Under the pieces are notes generated by a model. The model worked only from the letters and a program-made list of their open reading frames with translations. It was not told the origin of the DNA and did no database searches. The position numbers were made by a program, and so were the translations under genes. This document shows, in pieces, positions 7,013 to 15,711 of a stretch of 47,152 nucleotides of DNA (positions within the stretch are counted from its first letter, which is position 1; each line of letters starts with the position of its first letter). Origin of the DNA: Chloroflexota bacterium (GTDB lineage Bacteria; Chloroflexota; Anaerolineae; VGOG01); the NCBI GenBank assembly GCA_030611885.1, contig JAUWOY010000026.1:1-47152 (forward strand), in the 5' to 3' direction.

Positions 7013-9904
7013 TTAGAGGCTCTCAGCTAGACCCTCATCCTCGGGGCTAGTGGGTTTTGGCGGCGCCGCCTCCAGCTCGGTTTGGATCCGGATAGCACTC
7101 TCTTCCTCACCAGGCGGCCTCTCTTCCTTGAAGCCGGATGGTTCTATTGGCATCGCTTCCGGCTCGGCCAAGAGCCAGGCAGCGCGCTCCTCATAAGGGT
7201 CCAGCCGTGCCGCTTCCCTCAGGTAACTGAATGCCTCCTCGGGCCGCCCTCGTTGTAAGAGAAACTCACCGTAGTCCAGCAACGTTGGGACATGGTCTGG
7301 GCAGGCCGCATAGGCCTCTCGGAACAGAGATTCAGCCTTAGCAGGATCGGTCTCGACCATCTCCTTGGCCAGAGCCCAGGCCAGTTCCGCTTCCCGGACC
7401 TGGCCTAGCTTCCCGGCAATCCGGTAATAGGATTCCCTGAAGCGGGGATCATCTGAGAGTTGAACAGCGCGCTCCAGGTGCGGTCCGGCCGATTCGTAGC
7501 GGTACCGGTTGGCCAGCAGATCCCCATAGCGCCAGTGAATCTCGGCTGCTACGTCATCCTGTTTGAGGGCGAGCTTGAGGGCTGTCTCTGCCGCGCGCAC
7601 CTCATCCTCCTGGAGTAAGAGATCAACGTACGGATTGAGGGCAGGCCGATAGGCCGGGTCCATCTCCAGAGCCAGTTGGAACTGCTCCCTGGCTTCAGTA
7701 AGCCGGCCTAAGCCCTGAAGGAATAAGGCGTAGCCACATCGGACTTCAACGTTGTCACGCCCCAGCAGGTGACTGCGGTAGTACCCCTCGGCCGCCTCGG
7801 GGTCAAACCGGGCAAGCCGGATCAGGTATGAGCTGGCTTCCATGGGGCGGCCGGTATCCTCCAGGAGTCGAGCATAGTAGCGTAGTGTAGGCACGTGCTC
7901 CGGATCAATGGCCAGCGCCTGTTGATAACACATCTCTGCCTCGGCATAGTTGCCGGTCTGAGCCTCCACCCAACCCATGGCCATTTCCCGGCTGGCCTGG
8001 TCGAACCGCTTAATTCTCTCTGTGACTTCTTCCCAGGCCCTGACAACCTCTGCATCGTAAGGCGCCAGGTCTTGAGCACGGCGATAGAACTTCTTGGCCT
8101 GATCGTAGTCGCCCCGGGCTGCCAGGAGCTGAGCATATCGCAAGCTAAGCGTAGGATCGGCCTCGACAGCTACGAGATTGTCACCCAGGAGGGTTTCCGC
8201 ATCTCGGCGACGACCTTGCCCTTCGAGCACATCGGCCAGGAGATGCAAGGTCTCGGGGTTATCGGGTGTGAGATCCAGAGAACGGCGCAGGCGTTCCACT
8301 GCTTCGTCAATGCGGCCAAGCTGGATAAGCACCCGGGCCAGACTGTTGAGTGTCTCGCTGTTCTCACCCCGGACATCAATGATTTCCTGGAAGTGGGCTT
8401 CCGCTTCTCCAGGCACCTTAGCTGCCACCATGGCCCACATCCCTTCGGCGTCGCTGAAGCGTTCTTGCTGCTCCAAAAACGCCGCGTAGGCCCTGAGAGT
8501 GGGCAGGTGATCGTCATCAATCCGTAGCGCCTCTTCAAAGAGCCCTTCGGCTTCGTGGGTCAATCCCTCCTGGGCCTTGATCCGGGCGAGAGCCATGTAG
8601 CCGTAGGCATTCTGATAGTCCTCCAGCTCTGCCTGCAGCTCGTCGCGTAACGCCAGAGTCTCAGGATCATCGGGTTCGAGGGCAAGGGCTCGTTTCAGGT
8701 GCCGTTCAACCTCATCGTACTGGCCTTGTTCGGCCATCAGCCGAGCGTACTCGCGATGTAAGGCGGCATGATCCAACTCCTGAGCGAAGGCATCGCGCAG
8801 CCGCTCAATGGCTTTTGGGCTGCGGTTGAGACCGTTCAGCAGCCTGACGTAGGCCACGATCCACTCAACACGCTCGGTCTCCAGCTCCAGCGCTTTGCGC
8901 AGCAGCGGCTCTGCCACTTCCAATTCCCCCTGGCGTTCATGAAGCGACCCACGCAGCGCCAGCAACGGTGCGCTGGTGTCAATGGGACGCCCAGCCAGGC
9001 AAGTGTCCACTGCCGATGGATCAACCTCCATAAGGGTTGCCAGTCGCTCTTCGGCCTCGGCGTAGCGCTGCTGATCCAGGAGCAGGGAACCATACGCCTT
9101 TAGCGCCTCAGCGTGGCGTGGTGCGAGGCCCAGAGCTTGCTGAAAGGCCTCTTCTGCACTGACCAGGTCTCTTTGTTCCACCCTGTAGACGCCCAGCGCC
9201 CAAAGCCTATCGGACTCCTGTGGTGAAGGCATCTCCGCCTCCACCGGAACTTCCTCAACAGGGAGAGCTTCTTCCATCTCTAGGGCAATCTCGGCCACGC
9301 GCTCTTCCTCCTCAACTATTGGCTCGAATGCTGGCGGTGTTAGCGATGCCTCCGCTTCGACTGCTTCTAGCATCTTTGCCAACTCATCGAGCTCGCGCTC
9401 GACTTGCATGGCTTCATAGGCAACGGGGATGGTTTCATTCGTGGGGTCAAGGCCTGGTGCATCCCGGTAAGGCTCCTCTATTTCCTCAACTAAAGGAGCT
9501 TCTTCCACCTCTGGGGCAATCTCGGCCATGAGCTCTTCTTCCTCAACTACTGGCTCAAGTGCTGGCGGTGCCTCCGCTTCGACTGCTCCCAGCCTCTTGG
9601 CAGACTCATCGCGCTCGCGCTTGACTTGCATGGCTTCGTAGGCAGCCTGGATGGTTCCATCCGTAGGGTCAAGGCTTAGTGCGTCCCGGTACCGAACTCC
9701 GGCCTCGTCGTACTGCCGGCGGGCCTCCCAGAACCGGGCGTAGGTGTAGTGAACCTGAGCGTTCATAGGATCTTCGGCAATGGCTTCCTTGAGCAGTTTC
9801 TCCGCCGCGTCGAGATAGGTCTCAGCCTCTGCTGTCTGCCCGTCGGCCCTCATCAGGCCCAGGGCCCGGCTCAGAATCAACCTGGCGTTATCAAGTGATC
9901 TCAT
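7013..9904 (-). CDS. Giant tetratricopeptide-repeat protein (TPR-2)
   Basis: This 963-residue TPR-rich protein has repeats from about residue 20 to 100 and again from about 230 to 930. An acidic, Glu-rich linker of low complexity lies at about 105-230. That linker arose by an internal duplication of 74 residues (72-143 and 146-219, both starting YRDA and containing AYEAMQV). The C-terminus is acidic and Pro-rich. No signal peptide, membrane segment or enzyme domain is seen. The ATG at 9904 has AGGAGG (9913-9918) 8 bases upstream. It is the first gene of a minus-strand group with TPR-1 downstream and has its own promoter at 10080. The role is unknown; a protein-interaction scaffold is inferred. 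Confidence 0.85.
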   Translation of the reverse strand: MRSLDNARLILSRALGLMRADGQTAEAETYLDAAEKLLKEAIAEDPMNAQVHYTYARFWEARRQYDEAGVRYRDALSLDPTDGTIQAAYEAMQVKRERDESAKRLGAVEAEAPPALEPVVEEEELMAEIAPEVEEAPLVEEIEEPYRDAPGLDPTNETIPVAYEAMQVERELDELAKMLEAVEAEASLTPPAFEPIVEEEERVAEIALEMEEALPVEEVPVEAEMPSPQESDRLWALGVYRVEQRDLVSAEEAFQQALGLAPRHAEALKAYGSLLLDQQRYAEAEERLATLMEVDPSAVDTCLAGRPIDTSAPLLALRGSLHERQGELEVAEPLLRKALELETERVEWIVAYVRLLNGLNRSPKAIERLRDAFAQELDHAALHREYARLMAEQGQYDEVERHLKRALALEPDDPETLALRDELQAELEDYQNAYGYMALARIKAQEGLTHEAEGLFEEALRIDDDHLPTLRAYAAFLEQQERFSDAEGMWAMVAAKVPGEAEAHFQEIIDVRGENSETLNSLARVLIQLGRIDEAVERLRRSLDLTPDNPETLHLLADVLEGQGRRRDAETLLGDNLVAVEADPTLSLRYAQLLAARGDYDQAKKFYRRAQDLAPYDAEVVRAWEEVTERIKRFDQASREMAMGWVEAQTGNYAEAEMCYQQALAIDPEHVPTLRYYARLLEDTGRPMEASSYLIRLARFDPEAAEGYYRSHLLGRDNVEVRCGYALFLQGLGRLTEAREQFQLALEMDPAYRPALNPYVDLLLQEDEVRAAETALKLALKQDDVAAEIHWRYGDLLANRYRYESAGPHLERAVQLSDDPRFRESYYRIAGKLGQVREAELAWALAKEMVETDPAKAESLFREAYAACPDHVPTLLDYGEFLLQRGRPEEAFSYLREAARLDPYEERAAWLLAEPEAMPIEPSGFKEERPPGEEESAIRIQTELEAAPPKPTSPEDEGLAESL
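9248..9691 (-). repeat. 222-bp-period tandem duplication inside the TPR-2 gene
   Basis: Two diverged copies (about 9476-9691 and 9248-9469) encode homologous 72- to 74-residue blocks rich in Glu, Val and Ala. The duplication is in frame. Confidence 0.8.
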
Positions 9905-10079
9905 AGCTATTTCCTCCTTTCGTGTATGTAGCTCGGGCCGGCTGAAACGGCGCCGAGCCCAGGCTTTGGTTCATAAAATGTCGGATAACTTTCTGGAAAC
10001 TAGATTCCCATTTTCCCCCCTCCAGTTCTTTTTTGGGCCATAGCCGACGAAACGGCGGTAAATCTATAGAATCATTTGC

Positions 10080-10115
10080 ATTATAACAGATTATCCTCAG
10101 TTCGTGGGTAAAAAT
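10080..10115 (-). promoter_or_regulatory. Extended -10 promoter of TPR-2 with conserved upstream block
   Basis: On the minus strand TGTTATAAT lies at 10080-10088, followed upstream by the conserved block 10089-10115 shared with the HTH pair promoter. The leader to the ATG at 9904 is about 170 bases. The rest of 9905-10248 holds only this promoter and the terminator below. Confidence 0.65.
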
Positions 10116-10147
10116 TGCGTGAATTCTACGCGAATTTTGCGTGAAAA

Positions 10148-10184
10148 TGAAAAGCCCCGGTCAGACCTTAAGGTCTGACCGGGG
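10148..10184 (-). terminator. Terminator of the glycosyltransferase gene
   Basis: A perfect 15-bp palindrome (10155-10169 with 10170-10184, centred on CTT/AAG) is followed on the minus strand by TTTTCATTTT. It is homologous to the terminator at 4566-4610. Confidence 0.85.
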
Positions 10185-10248
10185 ATCTCGTTTGCTATAT
10201 CCGGGTTCAACAAGACTGACTTCTAGATTCCCTTCCCTCTCCAATTAT

Positions 10249-11400
10249 CTATAGAAAAGCCGCTGCTGCCTGCCACACCTCCTCCACCGTAACCGCCTCA
10301 ATACACCTGAAGCGGCGACAGGCAGTGTCCCAGCGGCCACGCAGCAGGCAGGGATTGCAGCCTACGTCGTGCCACAGCGCCACGCTCTTCTCGCCGTAGG
10401 GGCCATACATCCTCGGGTCAGAGGGGCCGAAGATGGCTACCACCGGCGCGCCCACAGCTACCGCCAGGTGCATGGCTCCCGTGTCGTGACCAACGAAGAG
10501 GTCGCACCGCTCCAGGAGAGCGCCCAACTGCCCAAAGGTCAACTGTCCCGTCAAATCACAAGGCTCTTGCCTCATGCCATCTTTGATCGCGGCAGCGATA
10601 GGCCCGTCGTCTGGCCCGCCCACCAGGAGCACCTGAGCCCCTCTCTCCTCGATGAGGCGGTCGGCCAGGGCAGCGAAGCGCTGGGGCGGCCAACGCTTGG
10701 CCGATAGGGTCATCCCCGGATTGCTCCCCCCCGCCGGATGAATGACGACCAGGGGGACTTGGGACGCAGAGCTCAATATCTCGGCGACGTGGCGGCGATC
10801 TTCACCGGTGGGATAAAACTCCAACCTCGGCTCGTTCACTTCGATACCGACGGCCCGCACTGTGTCGAGATAGAGGTCTGCTTCGTGTTTGAGGCCCGCC
10901 ACCGGCACACCGACGGTCAAGGAAAACCCCCGCCCCCGGCTATCCAGGCCCACCCGATGAGGGATGCCGCCTAAGTACGGCAGCAGGCTGATCAGCGGGG
11001 AGCGAGCCAGGACGAAGCAAGCCTCGTACCCTCCAGCGCGGATGCGTCTGACCAGGTCGAGGTACTCGCGCCAGGAGTAGCGGCTGCCGCTTCCCACCGG
11101 GCCGCAATCCACCAGGCCGTGTCTGCCGACAGGCAGGCCGTCCAGGTGGGGGTTGTTCTCGACTATGGCCCGCGACCAGCCGCCCACAGCGAAATCTATC
11201 CTGGCTCTGGGGAAGGCCTGGCGCAGGGCCGCTATCACCGGCGTAGCCATTAGCACATCGCCCAGGCAGCAGGGCTTGATGATCAGGATCGAGTTGGGGG
11301 TATCGAGCGAGGCACTTCGAGGGGCGAAGCGAAAGGGGATGTGCAGAAGATAGCAGATAACGCTTACCAGGATGTCTCGAATAACCAATCTAACTTCCAA
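10249..11400 (-). CDS. Glycosyltransferase family 9 (heptosyltransferase-like)
   Basis: This protein of up to 383 residues has the GT-B fold of the ADP-heptose:LPS heptosyltransferase family (GT9). The N-terminal domain begins IKPCCLGDVLMATPVI (about residues 42-57), and IHPAGG opens the C-terminal nucleotide-sugar domain. The signature GHDTGAMHLA, then GAPVVAIFGPSDP, binds the sugar nucleotide. A Cys-rich end is common in this family. The true sugar and acceptor are unknown; in a monoderm lineage it may decorate other glycans. The start is uncertain: TTG 11400 or TTG 11388, both inside a 14-base-period repeat that also overlaps the end of the PBP gene upstream (11390), so translation may be coupled. 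Confidence 0.85.
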   Translation of the reverse strand: MEVRLVIRDILVSVICYLLHIPFRFAPRSASLDTPNSILIIKPCCLGDVLMATPVIAALRQAFPRARIDFAVGGWSRAIVENNPHLDGLPVGRHGLVDCGPVGSGSRYSWREYLDLVRRIRAGGYEACFVLARSPLISLLPYLGGIPHRVGLDSRGRGFSLTVGVPVAGLKHEADLYLDTVRAVGIEVNEPRLEFYPTGEDRRHVAEILSSASQVPLVVIHPAGGSNPGMTLSAKRWPPQRFAALADRLIEERGAQVLLVGGPDDGPIAAAIKDGMRQEPCDLTGQLTFGQLGALLERCDLFVGHDTGAMHLAVAVGAPVVAIFGPSDPRMYGPYGEKSVALWHDVGCNPCLLRGRWDTACRRFRCIEAVTVEEVWQAAAAFL

Positions 11401-11418
11401 CTTCTAACTTCCAAGTTC
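11388..11418 (-). repeat. 14-base-period direct repeat at the PBP/GT9 junction
   Basis: TAACTTCCAA occurs at 11391-11400 and again at 11405-11414 (plus-strand reading), a 14-base period. It encodes the last residues of the PBP and overlaps the presumed GT9 start. It belongs to the same phased family as 20191-20268 and 21396-21460. Confidence 0.65.
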
Positions 11419-14400
11419 TATCTTCGAGACAGCCCACCCGGTCGTCCAGCCACAAGGCCGTGGGTTGGCCCTCCTCTTCCTGCTCGTGTACAACATAGAT
11501 GCGCACCTTCTCGCTCTCGGCCTCGTTTCCAGCCGCGTCGTAGGCCACCACGTGGATCTGGTGGGTCTCGGTGTAGCCGTGGGTGTCGGAGATGATGGTC
11601 ATCCCGTTGGCGAAAACCTGCATGCGCATGCCCTCCGAGTCGACCAGCACCTGGGTGACGGTGATCACCTGGGTGGTCACACTGCCGTCCGGGTTCTGGA
11701 CAATCTGGGTCTCCTGCACTGCCGTGCCCAGTATAGGAATGGTGTCGGACATGACGATGGTCCACTTGGTGTTGTAAGGAGCTATAGTGCTGTAGCTCAG
11801 CAGGCTGTTGTCAAAGTAAAACTCCACCCGATCCATGGAGAAGTTATCCACCGCAGTGGCCGAGATGTTGACCCATTCGTCGTACTCCATGAAATAGACG
11901 TGGCCGTCGTAGGGATAGATGAGCTCGAGCTCAGGCGGGGTGTTGTCCACCGTGACCTGGGTGGTGCTCTTTCTATAGTTTCCGCCTCCATCCACCACCG
12001 AAAGCTGGAGGGTGTAGAGCCCATCCAGACCACCCACGTCCCAGTACTCCAGGGGGGCGTTGGTGACCTGATTGTAGTGATCGCCGCCAATCTGAATCCA
12101 GGCCGAGGGGTTCAGCCCCTGGCCGTACTCCAGGCGATAGAGCTGGAAATTCTGAGCCTTGGCGTTGCCGATGACGGGGATCGTCTCCCGAAGATAGGCA
12201 TAGGGAGCGGGGCTGATGATGGCCACGTCGCCGGAAGCCGGACTGGGGCCGTAGGCCAGGTCATATTGGGTCGGCGGCTGGGGGATACCTTCCTGGCGCA
12301 CCCAGTCGGCAGCCTCAGGGGGATAGATCGTATAGACCACCTCGTCCACCAGTTCGGGCGGGGTGTAAACGGTGGCCAGCTTGCCGGTCTCCCTGTTGAC
12401 CCGAAATACCTGATGGACGTTGCAGTACGCTGTAGGGGCCGTCCCCTCGATGAAGATCTCTTTGATCTTGTGAGGACAGTGTTCCGTGGGCAACATTCCT
12501 GAGACGGAGCAGACCTCCACCTCCTCGAAACCGGGCGGCCTCTCGAAGTCTTCCACAGGCATCCCTTCCAGCACCCTCTCCATAAAGTCGTGCCAGATGG
12601 GGCCCGCCCCGCGACCTCCAGGCACGTGTTCCATGGCCTCGTTGCCGCTGTTACCCACCCAGACGCCGGTGACGATTTGTGGAGTGTAACCGATGGTCCA
12701 GGCATCACGGAAATCGTTGGTGGTGCCGGTCTTGGCCGCGGCGGGGCGGCTGAGGTGCAGCGGGCTTTCCCAGCCAAAGGCCGGCGCCCGCGCGTTGTTG
12801 TCGGACATGATATCGGTGATAAGATAAGCCAACTGGGGGCTCAGCACCTCTCTGGTCTCAGGGGTGGCGTATTGCCAGATGATATTCCCGTCCCGATCCT
12901 CGACCCGCAGAATGGCCACCGGGTCTAGCTCGCGATAACCCAATTGCGACTCTTTCACAGGCACGCCGGCCATGGTCCCACTGTTGGCGAACACGCTGAA
13001 GGCGTAGGTCATGTCCAACAGCTTGACCTCGCCTCCCCCCAAGGTCAGGCTCAGTCCGTAGTAATCTTCGTTCAGAGTGGTTATGCCCAGGCGATGAGCG
13101 GTGTTGAGAACGTTCTCCACCCCGGCCATGTCCAGCACCTTGACGGCTGGCATGTTATAGGAGCAGGCCAGGGTCTGGCGTATTCGCTTGGAGCCGTGAT
13201 ACTTGCGGCTGTAGTTTTCCGGCACGTAGGGCGGATGGGGCGGGTCGGGGAAGGCAGTGCGCACGTCCATGATCATGGTAGCTGCCGTATAGCCTTGAGA
13301 GAAAGCGGTCACGTAAGTAAAAGGCTTGAAGGACGAGCCAGGCTGGCGATTAGCCAATGTCACGTTGACCTCGCCCGCGATTGCATCGTCCCAATAGTCG
13401 AGGCTGCCCAACATGACCAGGATCTCACCAGTTCGGGGGGTGATGACCACCACGGCAGAATTGGAGACATTGCGCTCCTCGGCTTGCAGTTCGGCCACCC
13501 GCTCCCGCGCTATTTCCAGAGCCAGGTCTTGCATCTCCAGGTCCAGAGTGGTGTAGACCCGCAGCCCCCCGCGGTGCACCAGCTCAGGGCCGAGCATCTC
13601 CTCCAGTCGCTTGCGGGCATAGATGGAGAAGTGAGGAGCGATGATGTCGTAACGCTCCTCGCGGGCTTTGATGTCCAGCTTTTGGTACTTGGCCGCCAGG
13701 GCTTCTTCGGCGGTGATATAGCCCTGACGCATCATGGCATCCAGCACCAGGTGTTGGCGCTTGCGAGCCTCTCCAGGAGCATCAATGGGGTTCAGGCCGG
13801 GGTACTGGGGCACGGCGGCCAGCATAGCACTTTCAGCCAAATCCAGTTCTTGGACAGGCTTATCGAAATAGACCTTAGCCGCTGCTTCCACGCCATAGGC
13901 CAGGTTGCCATAGAAGTTGTTGTTCAGATACCATGCCAGAATCTGGTCTTTGCTATAGCGCCGCGAGATCTCCAGGGCCAGGATGAATTCCTTGATCTTC
14001 CGAGAGTAGAGCACCTGATACCTCTCTTCCAGAGGGATCAGCACATTCTTGATCAACTGCATGGTGATGGTGCTGCCACCTTGAACACGGCCGCCTCGCA
14101 GGTTTTGATAAAAGGCTCGAGCAAAGCCCCTGATATCGAATCCGGGGTTCTCGTAGAAACTCTTGTCCTCAATGGCGATGGTAGCCTGACGCAGGTAAAG
14201 CGGCATCTGATCCAGCGGAACCCCAGTACGATCACCAAACCGTGGGTCGAAAATCTCGTAGAGGAGGACTTGACCGGTGCGGTCATAGATCTTGGTGGTC
14301 TCGAATTCCTGCTGATCCGTCTCGATCCGGCCAGGGTCGGGCAGGTCTTTAGCATAGTAGGCGTACACGCCAACCGCCGTGCCGATGCCCAAAAGGCCAA

Positions 14401-14515
14401 GTAGAGTGGCCGCAAAAAAGACTAGAGTTACCGCGCCAATAAGCAAACGCAAGAGCAGGCCGTTATTATTCTTCTTACGCCTACGCAAAATGCGCCGTTT
14501 GGTATTGATGTTCAT
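11390..14515 (-). CDS. Bifunctional penicillin-binding protein 1A (transglycosylase/transpeptidase)
   Basis: This 1041-residue class A PBP polymerises and cross-links peptidoglycan at the outer face of the membrane. A basic cytoplasmic start is followed by a transmembrane segment at about 20-52. The GT51 domain is at about 85-260 (AIEDKSFYENPGFD with Glu116, then GGSTITMQL). The transpeptidase domain is at about 340-640 with SSFK (Ser394, Lys397), SYN (452-454) and KTG (595-597). After about residue 690 come a Cys-containing SGMLPTEHCP segment and a long C-terminal extension with Ig-like beta-rich sequence, longer than many PBP1A tails. The start at 14515 has AGGAG upstream. The 3' end overlaps the GT9 start. 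Confidence 0.95.
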   Translation of the reverse strand: MNINTKRRILRRRKKNNNGLLLRLLIGAVTLVFFAATLLGLLGIGTAVGVYAYYAKDLPDPGRIETDQQEFETTKIYDRTGQVLLYEIFDPRFGDRTGVPLDQMPLYLRQATIAIEDKSFYENPGFDIRGFARAFYQNLRGGRVQGGSTITMQLIKNVLIPLEERYQVLYSRKIKEFILALEISRRYSKDQILAWYLNNNFYGNLAYGVEAAAKVYFDKPVQELDLAESAMLAAVPQYPGLNPIDAPGEARKRQHLVLDAMMRQGYITAEEALAAKYQKLDIKAREERYDIIAPHFSIYARKRLEEMLGPELVHRGGLRVYTTLDLEMQDLALEIARERVAELQAEERNVSNSAVVVITPRTGEILVMLGSLDYWDDAIAGEVNVTLANRQPGSSFKPFTYVTAFSQGYTAATMIMDVRTAFPDPPHPPYVPENYSRKYHGSKRIRQTLACSYNMPAVKVLDMAGVENVLNTAHRLGITTLNEDYYGLSLTLGGGEVKLLDMTYAFSVFANSGTMAGVPVKESQLGYRELDPVAILRVEDRDGNIIWQYATPETREVLSPQLAYLITDIMSDNNARAPAFGWESPLHLSRPAAAKTGTTNDFRDAWTIGYTPQIVTGVWVGNSGNEAMEHVPGGRGAGPIWHDFMERVLEGMPVEDFERPPGFEEVEVCSVSGMLPTEHCPHKIKEIFIEGTAPTAYCNVHQVFRVNRETGKLATVYTPPELVDEVVYTIYPPEAADWVRQEGIPQPPTQYDLAYGPSPASGDVAIISPAPYAYLRETIPVIGNAKAQNFQLYRLEYGQGLNPSAWIQIGGDHYNQVTNAPLEYWDVGGLDGLYTLQLSVVDGGGNYRKSTTQVTVDNTPPELELIYPYDGHVYFMEYDEWVNISATAVDNFSMDRVEFYFDNSLLSYSTIAPYNTKWTIVMSDTIPILGTAVQETQIVQNPDGSVTTQVITVTQVLVDSEGMRMQVFANGMTIISDTHGYTETHQIHVVAYDAAGNEAESEKVRIYVVHEQEEEGQPTALWLDDRVGCLEDRTWKLEVGS

Positions 14516-14798
14516 GGTTAGTTCTCCTACTCCTTCTCCTCGCCAGCCAAAAGCCCCCCGCTTGCCATGCTTGACGTTCTGAAGCCGTTTGCTCGTAGTG
14601 TGCCACCATCTGTTTAGCCTGTTCTGCCATGAGGCGTCGGCGCTCTGCTAGGGGCAACCGCATAAACTCCTCTTGAAGTGAAGGCGGGCCTGTATCGCCC
14701 GCACTTAAATCAACTAACAGGTAGTATGCGATTGGCAGCTTCTTGATGGGCAACCGCATGACCAGTCCTTGAACTTGCGAATAGGTGATCGTTTCCAT
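14481..14798 (-). CDS. Small antitoxin-like protein, C-terminus overlapping the PBP gene
   Basis: This 105-residue protein has a hydrophobic-basic N-terminal part and a helix EEFMRLPLAERRRLMAEQ, followed by MVAHYEQTASERQAWQAG. That pattern is frequent in small antitoxin-type proteins of Chloroflexota and cyanobacteria, usually followed by a toxin gene. Here the next gene is the PBP, with which it overlaps by 35 bases. The basic end (ARRRSRR) looks unlike the family end, so the C-terminus may be degenerate. ATG 14798 is chosen because GGAGG lies 7 bases upstream; the ATG at 14804 abuts that site. The function is not proven; it may be an orphan or a leader gene of the PBP operon. Confidence 0.55.
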   Translation of the reverse strand: METITYSQVQGLVMRLPIKKLPIAYYLLVDLSAGDTGPPSLQEEFMRLPLAERRRLMAEQAKQMVAHYEQTASERQAWQAGGFWLARRRSRRTNHEHQYQTAHFA

Positions 14799-14865
14799 GC
14801 TCATCCCTCCGAATTCTACTCAGCCGCCGCTGGCCCCGGATTGTGCGCTGCTAAGTCTTGCCTTA

Positions 14866-14936
14866 ATGTTAACAGAAAAAGGCAAAAAGCGCAAGTCAGT
14901 CAGGCGTTTGACGATTTGCGCTTTCGCTGGTATGAT
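14866..14936. promoter_or_regulatory. Divergent promoters sharing an inverted repeat
   Basis: Plus strand: TTGACG (14908-14913), 17 bases, then TATGAT (14931-14936, preceded by TGG). Minus strand: TTGCGC (14889-14894), 17 bases, then TAACAT (14866-14871). An inverted repeat AAAGCGCAA (14886-14894)/TTGCGCTTT (14916-14924) covers the minus -35 and the plus spacer, so one regulator could control both. Confidence 0.6.
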
Positions 14937-14943
14937 TGAGGGC

Positions 14944-15648
14944 ATGGGTAGAATTCGGGGACGGACGATAGCTATCTTGGGGCTTCTCGCCCTCGTGGTC
15001 GCAGCCTTGGTCATCTGGCACAGGCCCTTTCTGTCTTTCTTCGCTGACAGGGCCAGGGTACAGGGGTTCGTGATGAGGTTTGGCCCCTGGGCCCCGCTGG
15101 CAGCCATCTTGCTGCACATAGCGCAGGTGCTCCTGGCCCCCATCCCCGGCCAGGTTATAGATGCCGCCAACGGCTACCTCTTTGGCGCGGCCTGGGGGAC
15201 CGTCTACAGCCTGGTCGGGGTGCTTGTTGGCTCTAGCCTGGCCATGGCTCTGACTCGACGCTTCGGACGGCCCTGGGCGGAGAGACTGATCAAAAAAGAG
15301 ACGCTGGAACGCCTCGATGGCTACTCACAGCGGAGAGGTGCCCTATTCTTCTTCCTCATCTTCCTCTTCCCATTTCTGCCCGACGATGTAGCCTGCTTCC
15401 TGGCTGGCCTCACCCCCCTGCCTTTAGCCGAGTTAGTTGTGTTGGCCGCCATCGGCCGCCTGCCAGGCATTTTCGCAGCCAACCTGGTGGGCGCTAACGC
15501 CGCCGCCCTCACTCGAACCCAAGTAGCGTTCTTCATCATTGGTTTGGCAGCCATCGCGCTGCCTTTTTGGCGCTATCAGGATAGGGTGGAGATGGCGATG
15601 CTGAAAGCGACAGCGTGGCTCAGCGACAAACTGAGAGCTGTAAGATGA
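14944..15648 (+). CDS. VTT-domain (TVP38/TMEM64, DedA-like) membrane protein
   Basis: From the ATG at 14944 this is a 234-residue polytopic membrane protein. An N-terminal helix (about 7-24) is followed by the VTT core with GPWAPLAAILLH, a P-x-P-G-Q re-entrant region, GYLFGAAWGT, a basic RRFGRPWAERLI loop, FLPDDVACFLAGL and LPG. The family includes lipid scramblase-like and membrane-homeostasis proteins (YdjX/YtxB type); the substrate here is unknown. The first ~50 residues of the longer open frame contain the promoter and are rejected. The promoter predicts a start of transcription within a base or two of this ATG, so the mRNA may be leaderless. Confidence 0.85.
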   Translation: MGRIRGRTIAILGLLALVVAALVIWHRPFLSFFADRARVQGFVMRFGPWAPLAAILLHIAQVLLAPIPGQVIDAANGYLFGAAWGTVYSLVGVLVGSSLAMALTRRFGRPWAERLIKKETLERLDGYSQRRGALFFFLIFLFPFLPDDVACFLAGLTPLPLAELVVLAAIGRLPGIFAANLVGANAAALTRTQVAFFIIGLAAIALPFWRYQDRVEMAMLKATAWLSDKLRAVR

Positions 15649-15666
15649 CACTGATCTCATTCAGAT

Positions 15667-15695
15667 TTGCTTGCCCTGTCTGAAAGTGATATAAT
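15667..15695 (+). promoter_or_regulatory. Promoter of the gatC operon
   Basis: TTGCTT (15667-15672), a 17-base spacer and TATAAT (15690-15695) preceded by TGA (extended -10). GGAG at 15702-15705 then lies 6 bases before the gatC ATG at 15712. Confidence 0.75.
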
Positions 15696-15711
15696 ACGCA
15701 CGGAGATGAAG

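Noticed and set aside
12944-14404. A 486-codon open frame on the plus strand opposite the PBP1A gene
   Set aside because: It is the antisense shadow of a clear PBP1A with all catalytic motifs. It has no Shine-Dalgarno and no recognisable domains, and long antisense frames are expected at this GC content.
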